A stretch of 64,000 bases of DNA, from assembly GCF_031179145.1 (NCBI RefSeq), contig NZ_JAPSIB010000014.1, positions 1-64,000 on the forward strand, written 5' to 3'. The position numbers were made by a program, and so were the translations under genes. The notes under the pieces are model-generated. The model had not been told where the DNA came from, did not search any database, and worked only from the letters and a program-made list of their open reading frames with translations. Positions 34,808 to 44,809 of the stretch are shown one piece after another. Within the stretch, counting starts at the first letter, position 1, and every line of letters begins with the position of its first letter. Origin of the DNA: Brevibacterium sp. (GTDB taxonomy: Bacteria; Actinomycetota; Actinomycetes; Actinomycetales; Brevibacteriaceae).

Positions 34808-35791
34808 TCACCAGGTGAACCGGCGGGCGATACCGGCGATGTCCCCCGGCCCGGTCCGGCAGCAGCCGCCGATGAGCAGTGCGCCCAACTGAGCCCAGTC
34901 CTCGAGCGGGAACGTCACAGTCCCGTCGCCGAGGTGGCCCGCCGACCCGCCGCTCCACTCCATGGCCTCGGCGTCATACACCTCACCGGAATTCGGGTAG
35001 GCGATGAGCGGGAGATCGGTGGCGCTCGCCAGCGCGTGCAGGGCCGGAGTGACAAGGGAAGGCGACACGCAGTTGACGCCCACCGCGTGGATCGAATCAT
35101 GCCCGGAGACAGCCTCGGCGAGGGTGCCCAGAGGAGTGCCATCGGCGAGGTGCTCACCGTCGGCGAGGGTCACACTCAGCCAGGCCGGGATGCCGCGCTC
35201 GCCGGCCAGGGTGCACAGGACCTCGATCTCGGCCAGATTCGGCTGGGTCTCGATCGCCAGCAGATCGACCCCGGCGGCCATGAGGGCCTCGATCCGGGGA
35301 CGGTGGAAGTCGGCGAACTCGGTGGGTGTCAGTGAATAGGCGCCGGTGTATTCGGCTCCGTCGCCCAGCGCTGCGCCGTAGGGGCCGACGGAACCGGCGA
35401 TGAGGACATTCGTCGCTGCGTTTTCGGTGGAGGACCCTGCCTCGGCGTCGGAGTGCGCCTCGGACTCGGACCTCGCACGCGCCTCGGCGGCCACCTCGAC
35501 GCTGCGCACGATGAGGGCGCGGCCCTCATCCGGGGACATCCCCAGGGCCGCGAACCCGAGCGGCGTCGCCTGGTAGCTTCCTGTGGTGATGATCCGGGCA
35601 CCGGCGCGGATGTAGTCGCGGTGCACTTCGGCGATGGTGTCGGGGTCGTCGCGCAACAGACCCGCCGACCACAGCTCATGGCTGAGTTCGACGCCACGGG
35701 CCTCGAGCGCGGTGCCCAGGGCCCCGTCGATGACGAGGGGCACGTCCGTGGCGATCGCACGGTTGAGCATCTGGGTGAAGGTCACTGTCAT
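34808..35791 (-). CDS. mmuM: Homocysteine S-methyltransferase
   Basis: 327 residues. Transfers a methyl group from S-methylmethionine or S-adenosylmethionine to homocysteine. It is the Zn-dependent barrel with ligands in GVNCVSP (near 235) and GGCCRTGP (near 308), plus DGALGTALEARG at the N terminus. The ATG at 35791 is preferred because GAGG is 6 nt upstream; the next ATG at 35797 would touch that ribosome site. An acidic loop (SESEAHSDAEAGSSTENAA) interrupts the core near 112-130. Divergent from tgt with under 50 bp between, so the promoters must overlap. Confidence 0.9.
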   Translation of the reverse strand: MTVTFTQMLNRAIATDVPLVIDGALGTALEARGVELSHELWSAGLLRDDPDTIAEVHRDYIRAGARIITTGSYQATPLGFAALGMSPDEGRALIVRSVEVAAEARARSESEAHSDAEAGSSTENAATNVLIAGSVGPYGAALGDGAEYTGAYSLTPTEFADFHRPRIEALMAAGVDLLAIETQPNLAEIEVLCTLAGERGIPAWLSVTLADGEHLADGTPLGTLAEAVSGHDSIHAVGVNCVSPSLVTPALHALASATDLPLIAYPNSGEVYDAEAMEWSGGSAGHLGDGTVTFPLEDWAQLGALLIGGCCRTGPGDIAGIARRFTW

Positions 35792-35828
35792 CGTCATCCT
35801 CTGCGGCGGTGGTCTGTCCGGTCCCAGT

Positions 35829-37187
<1,359 letters not shown>

Positions 37188-37210
37188 GCCCGGCCGGGAC
37201 GCAAGGTCCA

Positions 37211-37264
37211 TCACAAATGGTGCTGTACATCTGTTCCGGAACAGATGTATAGCACCATTTGTGA
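37211..37264. terminator. 54-bp near-perfect palindrome between tgt and yhhQ
   Basis: 27 nt (37211-37237) pair with the next 27 nt (37238-37264) at 26 of 27 positions with no loop between the arms beyond CCGG. It has far lower G+C than the surroundings. Most likely a bidirectional terminator for the convergent genes. Confidence 0.75.
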
Positions 37265-37282
37265 TGACGATTCCGGCGAGGG

Positions 37283-38146
37283 CTACCTCGCGGCTTCGAG
37301 CTCGTAGCTCGGTTCGTGCTTCTTCACCAGCGTGATGACGCGGTAGGTGACCGGCAGCAGGATCACCTCGACGGCGACCTTGTAGACGAAGCCGACGATG
37401 ACGTAGTTGACGAAGCTCATTCCGGGGATGACTCCGGCGAACGCGATGGTGCAGAAGATGATGGTGTCCGCGAATTCGCCCACGCCCGTCGAGGTCAGCA
37501 GGCGGACCCAGAGCTTCTGCTCGCCCATGCGCTTCTTCACCGCGACGAGCACGTAGGAATTGAGGAGCTGGCCGACGAAGTATCCGACCAACGATGCAGC
37601 GACGATCCGCGGATAGAAGCCGAGGACGGCCTCGAAGGCGTCCTGGTTCTCATAGCCGGGCCCCGGGGGCGAGATGAGGACGAGCCAGAACACGAAGGTG
37701 GCGAGGATCTGCAGAGCGAAGCCAGTGATCACGGCCTTGCGGGCCGCTTTGAAACCATAGACTTCGCTGATCACGTCGCCGAGGATGTAGGCGATGGGGA
37801 AGAGGAACGCACCGCCGTCGGTGACGATCGGGCCGAAGCCGATGACCTTGGTGGCCGAGATGTTGGAGATGATGAGGACCGCGCAGAAGATCGCGAGGAT
37901 GACTGCGTAGTAGCGACCGCGCGAGGAGGCGAAGGCAGCGAGGCGATGGCCCGCGCCCGCGGCCTGGTCTGCTGTGGCCTCGGGGTGTCCATCCGTGACG
38001 GAAGGCGTTGAGGAGGCCGGAGGAGCGTCGGGGGAGTTTACCGCCGGATCGTCGTCACGACCCGGCGTCCCAGGCACGTGATCGGGATCCGGCTTCCCAG
38101 ATGCTCCGGCGCTCTCACTCTTGGCGTGCGGTGTGTTCTCTGACAA
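37283..38146 (-). CDS. yhhQ: Queuosine precursor transporter (YhhQ family)
   Basis: 287 residues: a disordered Pro/Asp/Ser/Ala-rich N terminus of about 75 residues, then six or so membrane segments of the VUT-1/YhhQ family (VILAIFCAVLIISNISATKVI near 80; FPIAYILGDVISEVYGFKAARKAV; FWLVLISPP; LTSTGVGEFADTIIFCTIAF). These proteins import preQ0, preQ1 or queuine for Tgt. Its start lies inside the end of the M3 peptidase gene (32-nt overlap), suggesting translational coupling. It converges on tgt across a terminator palindrome. Confidence 0.92.
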   Translation of the reverse strand: MSENTPHAKSESAGASGKPDPDHVPGTPGRDDDPAVNSPDAPPASSTPSVTDGHPEATADQAAGAGHRLAAFASSRGRYYAVILAIFCAVLIISNISATKVIGFGPIVTDGGAFLFPIAYILGDVISEVYGFKAARKAVITGFALQILATFVFWLVLISPPGPGYENQDAFEAVLGFYPRIVAASLVGYFVGQLLNSYVLVAVKKRMGEQKLWVRLLTSTGVGEFADTIIFCTIAFAGVIPGMSFVNYVIVGFVYKVAVEVILLPVTYRVITLVKKHEPSYELEAAR

Positions 38147-40808
38147 CGGTGATTTCCTTTCCGGCGGTGATCCGCAGGAGCTGGTCGTAGCTCAGCGGCA
38201 TCATCGAATTCGGCGTACCGGCGGCAGCCCAGAGAACAGGGTAGTCCCGCAGTGCCACATCGACATAAGTGGGGATCGGCTGCGGATGGCCGCAGGGGGC
38301 GACGCCGCCGATGACCTGTCCCGTCGCCGAGCGCACCAGGTCCTTGTCCGCGCGGTCGAGCGAGTCGACGCTGATCACCTCGGCGACATGGTCCGTGTCG
38401 ACCCGGTGCGCGCCCGATGTCATGATCAGCACCGGTCGGCCCGCCGTCTGGAAGATCAGGCTGTTGGCGATGGCACCGACCTCGATGCCGAGCTTCTCGG
38501 CTGCCGCGGCCGCCGTCGTGGTCGGCTGATCGAACAGGGTGATCTGCGGTTCGATCCCATTCTCGCGCAGCGCCTGCGCCACGGCGTCATGGTTGCGGTG
38601 CGTGCGCAGGGCTGTCTGCGCCTCACCCTCGCCGAGGTCGTCCTGCGTTCCCGCCGCAGCTGCGGCCGTCGTCGGTCCCGCGGCAGTCGCCGGTTCCGCG
38701 TCCGTCGCCGGTTCCGCGGCTGGTTCCGCGTCCGCACTGTCCGGCGCCTCCACCTCCGGACCGGCCTCCGCCTCCGGCTCGGCCAGGCCGCGCCTGCGCA
38801 GCAGCGGGGCGACGTCGGGGCGGGAGCCGAAGAACTTCTCGATCGCCGTCATCGGGTCGACCGAATGCCCGGGTGCGAGGATCGCCTCGCGGAATCCGTC
38901 GCCGGCCTCCCGGTTGAGCCCGCCCTGGTTCTCGAACCATTCGCTGACCCACGCGGCGATGACTTCGGAGTACAGGTAGGAGTAATAGCCGGCGGCGTAC
39001 CCGGAGGCGAAGATGTGGCCGAAGTAGGTGCTGCGGTAGCGCGGGGGAACGATGGGGGAGAAGCCTGCTGCGGCGAGGACCTCCGACTCGAAGGACAGGA
39101 CGTCGGCGATGTGCTCGCCGGCCTCGAGTGAGTGCCACGACAGGTCGAGCATCGCCGCTGCCAGGTACTCGATCGTGGAGAAGCCCTGGCCGAACGATTC
39201 GGAGGCGATGAGCTTGGAGACCATGTCGCTCGGCATCGGCTCACCGGTTTCGACGTGGCGGGCGTAGTGGGGCAGCACCTGCGGGTGGAATCGCCACATC
39301 TCGTTGAGCTGGGAGGGGAACTCGACGTAGTCGCGGGGGACCGCGGTGCCCGCCGTCGACGGGTAGGTGGAGTTCGCGAACAACCCGTGGAGGACATGGC
39401 CGAACTCGTGGAAGAGCGTCGTCAGCTCCGTCGGGGAGAGCAGAGTCGGGCGGCCCTCGGCGGGCTTCGCCAGGTTGAGCGAGAGGGTGACGACGGGGAG
39501 GTGGCCGGTCAGCCGGGAGCTCGTCACCAATTGGTCCATCCACGCCCCACCCTGCTTGGTCTCCCGCGAGTAGGGGTCGATGAGGATGAGCCCGAGGGCG
39601 CGTTCATTCGTGTCGGTGACCTCGAAGGCCCGCACATCCTCGTGCCAGGCGGTGACTCCCTCGCGCGGGCTGAAGGTGATTCCGTAGAGTCCGGTCGCCG
39701 CGCGGAAGACGCCGTCGACGAGGACGGCGTCGAACTCGAAGTGCTTCGCGACCTCCTCGGCGTCGATCCCGAACTCGTCGCGCCGGTACCTCGCGAGGTA
39801 GTGCATGACGTCGTCGCGGGCGATCTCCTCGAGGCCGTAGCGGACCTTCACGGCCCCGAGCTCCGCGGCGAGCTGGGCGTTCGCGGGCGAGATGAGGGAG
39901 GTGACGATGTCCGCGGCGGCGTCGGGCCCACCGGCGGTCTGGTTGTCGATCGCATACGCCGAATACGAGGAGTATCCGAGGAGCCTGGCCTGCAGTGCGC
40001 GCAGCGCGGTGATGTCCGCGACCTGGGTGCGGGTGTCGCCCTCGCCTCCGCGGGATCCGCGGACCATCGAGTTGTGCAGCACCTTCCGCCGGGTCTCCGG
40101 ATCCTCAAGTGATCCGAGCACCAGCTGCTGGGTGACGTTGTCGAGGGGCAGGATGTATCCCGGCGCACCGCGTTCGGCCGCCCGGTCCGCCGCCGCCGCG
40201 ATCTGATCCTCGCTCAGCCCGGCCAGCTGCTCCGGCTCCTTGGCATGGACGGCCAGGTCCCGAGTGTCCTTCTGCAGAGCGCGGGAGAAGGAGGTCCCGA
40301 GCGCGGTGAGCTCAGCGACGATCGTCGTCATCTGCGCCCGATCCTCCTCGCCGAGGCGGGCTCCCGCCCGGACGAACTCCTCGATCGTGAGCTCCTGGTG
40401 CCGTTTGTCCTCGGGGTTGAGATCGGTGATCGAGACCTGCTCGATCCGGTGGAAGAGGTCGACGTTGAGGCGGATCTCGGTTTCGGTGGACGACAGCCTG
40501 GCCCACACCTCGGCGATGGCGTCGGTGAGTTCGGGGCGGAGATGATTCGACTCGATGACCCGGACCAGCGCGGACAGGCGCGCCATCGGGACGGTGGCGG
40601 CTTCGAGCCGGACGGTGGAGGTGACGAAGGTCGGGTCGTGTTCGTCGGCGATGATCGCCTCGACCTCGGAGAGTGCGTAGTCGCAGGCCTGACCGGTCGC
40701 GTGGAGGAGAGCCGGGCCGGTGACGGCGGAGAAATCGGGGAGGGAGAACTCGCCCTGCGGATCGAGGAAGGCTTCCCAGACGTCAATGCCGGTCGGTTCG
40801 GAACTCAT
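38115..40808 (-). CDS. M3 family metallopeptidase fused to a YbaK/ProX editing domain
   Basis: 897 residues. Residues about 1-670 form a complete M3 (oligopeptidase A/dipeptidyl carboxypeptidase-like) peptidase with the zinc motif HEFGH at 467-471 and the downstream Glu region near 495. Residues about 675-730 are a linker of Ala, Glu, Pro and Thr repeats. Residues about 735-897 are a YbaK/ProRS-INS editing domain (LIFQTAGRPVLIMTSGAHRV, ATGQVIGGVAPCGHPQPIP), which in its family hydrolyses mischarged aminoacyl-tRNA. The linked frame has no stop or frameshift. Start taken at the ATG of 40808; GTG at 40838 is possible. Overlaps yhhQ by 32 nt. Such a peptidase-editing fusion is unusual to me. Confidence 0.88.
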   Translation of the reverse strand: MSSEPTGIDVWEAFLDPQGEFSLPDFSAVTGPALLHATGQACDYALSEVEAIIADEHDPTFVTSTVRLEAATVPMARLSALVRVIESNHLRPELTDAIAEVWARLSSTETEIRLNVDLFHRIEQVSITDLNPEDKRHQELTIEEFVRAGARLGEEDRAQMTTIVAELTALGTSFSRALQKDTRDLAVHAKEPEQLAGLSEDQIAAAADRAAERGAPGYILPLDNVTQQLVLGSLEDPETRRKVLHNSMVRGSRGGEGDTRTQVADITALRALQARLLGYSSYSAYAIDNQTAGGPDAAADIVTSLISPANAQLAAELGAVKVRYGLEEIARDDVMHYLARYRRDEFGIDAEEVAKHFEFDAVLVDGVFRAATGLYGITFSPREGVTAWHEDVRAFEVTDTNERALGLILIDPYSRETKQGGAWMDQLVTSSRLTGHLPVVTLSLNLAKPAEGRPTLLSPTELTTLFHEFGHVLHGLFANSTYPSTAGTAVPRDYVEFPSQLNEMWRFHPQVLPHYARHVETGEPMPSDMVSKLIASESFGQGFSTIEYLAAAMLDLSWHSLEAGEHIADVLSFESEVLAAAGFSPIVPPRYRSTYFGHIFASGYAAGYYSYLYSEVIAAWVSEWFENQGGLNREAGDGFREAILAPGHSVDPMTAIEKFFGSRPDVAPLLRRRGLAEPEAEAGPEVEAPDSADAEPAAEPATDAEPATAAGPTTAAAAAGTQDDLGEGEAQTALRTHRNHDAVAQALRENGIEPQITLFDQPTTTAAAAAEKLGIEVGAIANSLIFQTAGRPVLIMTSGAHRVDTDHVAEVISVDSLDRADKDLVRSATGQVIGGVAPCGHPQPIPTYVDVALRDYPVLWAAAGTPNSMMPLSYDQLLRITAGKEITVVREHTARQE

Positions 40809-40963
40809 CGTCGACGTACCACTTTCTTCACGGTTCACGGTTGTGCTGCGGGCCTCTGTGCCGAGTGCAGCGGGTCTCGCCCTCGATCGTACCGTCTCAC
40901 CTCGGCGCGGTTCGTGGAGACGACGGCGAAGTTCTGGCTCCCCGACGGCGCCTGGCCGCTGGT

Positions 40964-40969
40964 TAGACT
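40964..40969 (+). promoter_or_regulatory. -10 element of a probable leaderless AI-2E mRNA
   Basis: TAGACT followed by 7 nt and the ATG at 40977, with no ribosome site. Confidence 0.5.
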
Positions 40970-40976
40970 GGGCATC

Positions 40977-42047
40977 ATGAGCACAGGAGCGGCTGGGTAC
41001 CCGAGACTGACGAGCGCGTTTCGCGTCGGCTTCACCGGAACCCTGGGCGTGGGGCTGGCGTATGGGCTGATGACAGCGCTGCAGTCACTGTCGACCGTGC
41101 TCATCTACACCGGGCTGGCCCTGTTCCTCGCCCTCGGGCTCGAACCGATCGTGCTGTGGTTGGTCGATCGCGGCATCTCCCGGTCGCTGTCGGTCGTCGC
41201 CGTCGTGCTGGCCTTCCTCGCCATCGTCGCGGGCACCGGCCTGCTCGTCGCGCCGGCCGTCATCCGGCAGATCCAGCAGTTCGTCGAGGATCTGCCCTCG
41301 ATCGTCGCCGATCTGGCGAACACCGGCTGGGTGACCGACCTCGAGACCAGATTCAGGGGCGCCGTCGACGTCGACGGACTGTTCGCCGCCGCCTCCGACT
41401 GGGTGGGTGACCCGCAGAATGTGCTCTCGCTCGGCGGGGGAGTCGTGTCGATCGGGGCGGGCATCATCAGCTTCGTCACCGGGGTGATCATCGTCGTCAT
41501 CCTCACCATCTACTTCGCAGTGACGATGCCGATGATCAAATCGGGCATGTTCTCCCTGGTCGCGGCCACCGCCCGTCCCACCGTCGTCGCCGTCACCGAG
41601 GAGGTCACGCGGTCCATCGGACGCTACGTCCTCGGCCAGGTGTCCCTGGGCATCATCAACGGGTTCTTCTCCGCCATCTACCTGACCATCATCGGTGCCC
41701 CGCTGCCGGCGCTGCTCGCCTTCGTCGCGTTCCTCGGCTCGCTCATCCCGCTCGTCGGACCGATCACCGCCTCGACCATCATCACCGCCTCTTGCCTGAT
41801 GGTCTCGCCCGGTCTCGGGATTGCGGCCGGCATCTACTATCTCGTGTACATGCAGGTGGAGGCCTATCTGCTCAGCCCGCGCATCATGAAGGCCGCCGTC
41901 GATGTCCCCGGTGCCCTCGTCATCATCGCCGCCATCGCCGGTGGCACCCTGGGTGGTGTGCTCGGCGCCGTGGTCGCTGTGCCCGTGGCCGCCTCGGTGC
42001 TCATCGTCATCCGGAAGGTCGTGGTGCCCGCGCAGGCGAAGCGGTGA
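40977..42047 (+). CDS. AI-2E family membrane protein (YdiK/PerM-like)
   Basis: 356 residues with about eight membrane segments in the family pattern: two near the N terminus (VGLAYGLMTALQSLSTVLIYTGLALFLALGL begins near 18), one at SLSVVAVVLAFLAIVAGTGLLV, a soluble loop of about 80 residues, then a C-terminal bundle with VSLGIINGFFSAIYLTIIGAPLPALLAF and the conserved PLVGP motif followed by a last hydrophobic stretch. The family name comes from TqsA; members export small molecules or ions, and the substrate here is not predictable. The start is fixed by the hydrophobic onset and the leaderless promoter; coding potential upstream of 40977 is a shadow of the peptidase gene. Confidence 0.87.
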   Translation: MSTGAAGYPRLTSAFRVGFTGTLGVGLAYGLMTALQSLSTVLIYTGLALFLALGLEPIVLWLVDRGISRSLSVVAVVLAFLAIVAGTGLLVAPAVIRQIQQFVEDLPSIVADLANTGWVTDLETRFRGAVDVDGLFAAASDWVGDPQNVLSLGGGVVSIGAGIISFVTGVIIVVILTIYFAVTMPMIKSGMFSLVAATARPTVVAVTEEVTRSIGRYVLGQVSLGIINGFFSAIYLTIIGAPLPALLAFVAFLGSLIPLVGPITASTIITASCLMVSPGLGIAAGIYYLVYMQVEAYLLSPRIMKAAVDVPGALVIIAAIAGGTLGGVLGAVVAVPVAASVLIVIRKVVVPAQAKR

Positions 42048-42063
42048 CCGGGCCTGACCGCTG

Positions 42064-42705
42064 TCAGCCGCCGAGGTAGAACTGCGTCGTGCGTTCCGCC
42101 GCGGCCAGTGCGCTTCCGCGCTCCGTGCCCCAGGCGATGCTGGCCTCGGCCCAGGCCGCGCTCGAGGCGGTGATAAACGCCGTGCCGTCGGCGGACCTGG
42201 CCCACTCCTCTTCGTCCTCGATGACCCGTTCGCGGTCGCGGTCGGCCAGGTGCAGGGAGAGCCCGAGCAGGCCGAGGTCCTAGCCCACGCCGACGGCTCC
42301 CGGCCCATAGGTGTCCCAGAAGCCATCCGCCTCGGCGGAGACAGGAGAACTGTGCTCGATGGTGAGGCGGGCGTCGGCGCCTTCGGGCTCGACGGTCACC
42401 ATGATCCAGGAGATCCCTCCGCCGAACTCCCACGTCGCGGAGAACGACCGCGGCGGATCGCAGACCGTGATCGTGCCCGCGGCGTTGTCCTTGAGCTGGT
42501 AGTGACCGCCGAGACTGAGATCCCCTGTCACCGAGGTGAACCAGCGGCCGATCCGGTCGGGGTCGGTCACGGCGTCCCACAGGTCCTGCGGCGAGGTCGG
42601 ATACGAGCGGCTGACCGTGGCGACGCGGGTCGGTGAGCCCTCCCGCTTCCCGTCGGTGAGCGTCCGGTCGATGGCTGCCGCCTGTGGGTCATTCGGTGTC
42701 GTCAT
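42064..42705 (-). pseudogene. SRPBCC/AHSA1-type protein interrupted by an in-frame amber codon
   Basis: The frame runs 213 codons from ATG 42705 to a TGA at 42064-42066, with one TAG at codon 142 (42282-42280). Before the stop: SRSYPTSPQDLWDAVTDPDRIGRWF and GGISWIMVTVEPEGADARLTIEHSSPV, typical of START-like SRPBCC proteins of the AHSA1 group. After it, 71 codons without another stop give DLGLLGLSLHLADRDRE..., the normal C-terminal helix. A TGG-to-TAG change at a conserved Trp position would explain it. Either a recent pseudogene or a sequencing error; readthrough cannot be excluded. The truncated form (141 residues) lacks the C-terminal helix that closes the fold. Confidence 0.8.
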
Positions 42706-42872
42706 GGCTGGTTCCCCTCTCTGCGCATCGGCACGGGCCTATTGTCGTGGCTCTCATCCCCACCTATGGTGAAGGGACGAAGCCAAGCATCGGGTGCCGC
42801 ATCTTCGGCCAGCATAGCGGTGGGACGCCGCTGATGGCCGTGCCGGAGACGACGCGAGTGAGGGGAACTGCC

Positions 42873-43457
42873 ATGAACTCGGAGACCACTGTGAACTCGG
42901 AGGCCGCGAACCCGGAGACTGCGGAGAGCTCGGTGCCTCCGGGCCAGTCGATCGCCGCGGGTGAGGCCGCAGCGGCGGCAGCCCCCGCAGCGGCGGCTGC
43001 CCCCGCGGCGCCGCCGGCCCTCGAGTCGGCCTCGACGATCGCGGGGGAGACGAAGTCGCGGGTGGCGATGACCCAGGCGGCGGCCGACCTCCTGGTCGAG
43101 CTCGTGAGGAAGCACGGGCAGCTGATGTTCCACCAGTCCGGCGGCTGCTGCGACGGGTCGTCGCCGATGTGCTTCCCGGAAGGTGACTTCCTCACCTCGG
43201 ACGCCGACGTGCTGCTCGGTCATTTCGAGCTGCCCCTGCCGGATGGCGGCGCCAACGGTGAAGGAGACGGCGGCGAGGGAGGCGGCGAGTCTACCACCTC
43301 GGGAATCGACTTCTGGATGTCGGTCGAGCAGTTCGAATACTGGAAGCACACGCACCTGACCATCGACGTCGTCCCCGGTCGGGGCAGCGGGTTCAGCGTC
43401 GAATCCCCGACCGGAAACCGGTTCATCATCCGCTCCACACTGATGGACATCGGATGA
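42873..43457 (+). CDS. DUF779 family protein
   Basis: 194 residues. The conserved DUF779 core starts near residue 65: VAMTQAAADLLVELVRKHGQLMFHQSGGCCDGSSPMCFP, with the paired cysteines GGCCDGS and PMC, then SVEQFEYWKHTHLTIDVVPGRGSGFSVESP, and ends at the family C terminus. The N-terminal 60 residues are a Ser/Glu/Ala-rich, mostly disordered tail with an Ala-Pro run, and a second Gly/Glu-rich insert lies near 137-147. DUF779 genes usually adjoin an aldehyde dehydrogenase; none is here. Start at 42873 chosen for GAGGGG 9 nt upstream; 42834 is an alternative. Function unknown. Confidence 0.83.
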   Translation: MNSETTVNSEAANPETAESSVPPGQSIAAGEAAAAAAPAAAAAPAAPPALESASTIAGETKSRVAMTQAAADLLVELVRKHGQLMFHQSGGCCDGSSPMCFPEGDFLTSDADVLLGHFELPLPDGGANGEGDGGEGGGESTTSGIDFWMSVEQFEYWKHTHLTIDVVPGRGSGFSVESPTGNRFIIRSTLMDIG

Positions 43458-43470
43458 TCGGGCCGGGAGT

Positions 43471-44808
43471 CTAGCGGCCGGGCGCAAGCACCTCGGGCTC
43501 GCCGAGGGAGAGCATCAGCCGGTTCGCCCAGTTGAAGAAGGCAGCGCAGTTGAGGGCGTCGATGATGTCGCCGTCGTCGAGCCCGACCTCGCGCAGCCTC
43601 GACACATGCTCGGGACCGAAGATCTGCGGGGTCAGGGTCAATGCCACGGAAGCCTCGACCACGGCGTTCCACACGGGATCCCCGAGGTCGGTGCCGATGC
43701 CTTCGTCGAGCAGCTGCTGCACGGTGTCGCGTCGACCGGATTCCTGGGTGGCGCGATCCGAGTGCACCGAGGCGCAGAACAGGCACCCGTTGAGCCGGGA
43801 GGCCGCGGTGGCCGCGATCTCACGTTCGGCCCGTCCCAGCCCGTCGCTCGTGTTGAAGAAGATGTCGAAGTCCGTCAGGGTGCGGGCCCGCAGGGCCTCC
43901 GGATCGCGGGCGAGCAGGCGGAAGTACGCATTCTTCGCGCGACCGGCCTCAACCAGGGCGTCGCGCTGGACGTCGCTGAGATCGGCTTCGGCGACGGGCG
44001 CGATCCACGGCACCCAGCCGAGCCCTGCCTGCTGGTAATTCAACGGCCGGTTGAGATTCGGGTAGGTGCTGATCCGATCGCCCACAGCGGTGAGGGCCGG
44101 GGAGCCCCCGGCCACGGCGCCGGCGTCACCCGCGGCCGGCGCGGATGCGTCGGCGGCTGACGGCACGGGCGCTCCGGCGAGTGCGGCGAGCCCGGTGCTG
44201 ATCCGAATCTGGAAGTTGAGGAAGGACACCAGCTGGGCCAAGGTGACGATTCCGTCCTCGTCCCAGCCGGCGGCGAGCAGTCGGGCGACATGATCGGGGC
44301 GGGAGTCACGGGGATGGAGGACCAGCAGGTGGGCGAACTCCAGACCCGCTGCGGTCAGCGGCCCCAGCACCTCGGCGGACTTCTCGTCGACGTGGAACCA
44401 CGGACCAGGCACGTTCTCGCCGGCGAGGTTCTCGGATTCGTGGATCCCGTACGGTCCGCGCACTGCGTCGAGCTCCGCGACGGCGGCGGTGCGCGCGACG
44501 CCCGCAGCCGGGGCGGACTCCGTCAGGGCCAGATCGAGGAGCTGCGCGACCGTCAGGGAGGCGGACTCGTCCTCGTCACGGAGGAGGTCGCGATAGAACA
44601 CCTCGGCGGCATCGGACCCCAGCAGCCCGGCCGTGAAGGCAGCCACCGCGTAGCGGTCGCGGTAGCTGAAGGAACCCGGGTCGCCGGGTTCCAACAGCGC
44701 GATGAAGCTGAGCTGGGCGTTCTCCTTCGCCTGCGCGCGGTGATCGCGCAGGAGGTCGAGTGGGTCCTGGGCCGCGATTCCGGCCAGCGTGTTGATGATG
44801 TCGGTCAT
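43471..44808 (-). CDS. CMD domain protein fused to alkylhydroperoxidase-domain protein
   Basis: 445 residues. The C-terminal half (about 235-445) is an AhpD/carboxymuconolactone decarboxylase-like peroxidase-related domain with the CxxC-H motif in SRLNGCLFCASVHSDRAT (near 350). The N-terminal half (1-210) has the same helical layout but no cysteine. I recognise the halves as the CMD (Avi_7170-type) and alkylhydroperoxidase-domain (Avi_7169-type) families that are separate neighbouring genes in other bacteria; here an Ala/Gly/Pro linker (near 215-240) joins them. It is the last gene of the ABC importer operon, starting 1 nt after the monooxygenase stop. Role unknown; thiol-based peroxide or substrate chemistry is plausible. 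Confidence 0.8.
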   Translation of the reverse strand: MTDIINTLAGIAAQDPLDLLRDHRAQAKENAQLSFIALLEPGDPGSFSYRDRYAVAAFTAGLLGSDAAEVFYRDLLRDEDESASLTVAQLLDLALTESAPAAGVARTAAVAELDAVRGPYGIHESENLAGENVPGPWFHVDEKSAEVLGPLTAAGLEFAHLLVLHPRDSRPDHVARLLAAGWDEDGIVTLAQLVSFLNFQIRISTGLAALAGAPVPSAADASAPAAGDAGAVAGGSPALTAVGDRISTYPNLNRPLNYQQAGLGWVPWIAPVAEADLSDVQRDALVEAGRAKNAYFRLLARDPEALRARTLTDFDIFFNTSDGLGRAEREIAATAASRLNGCLFCASVHSDRATQESGRRDTVQQLLDEGIGTDLGDPVWNAVVEASVALTLTPQIFGPEHVSRLREVGLDDGDIIDALNCAAFFNWANRLMLSLGEPEVLAPGR

Positions 44809-44809
44809 G

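Noticed and set aside
41864-42580. A 238-codon minus-strand frame overlapping the SRPBCC gene
   Set aside because: It is in a different frame from the recognisable SRPBCC protein and has no family likeness; the amber-interrupted frame is the real one.
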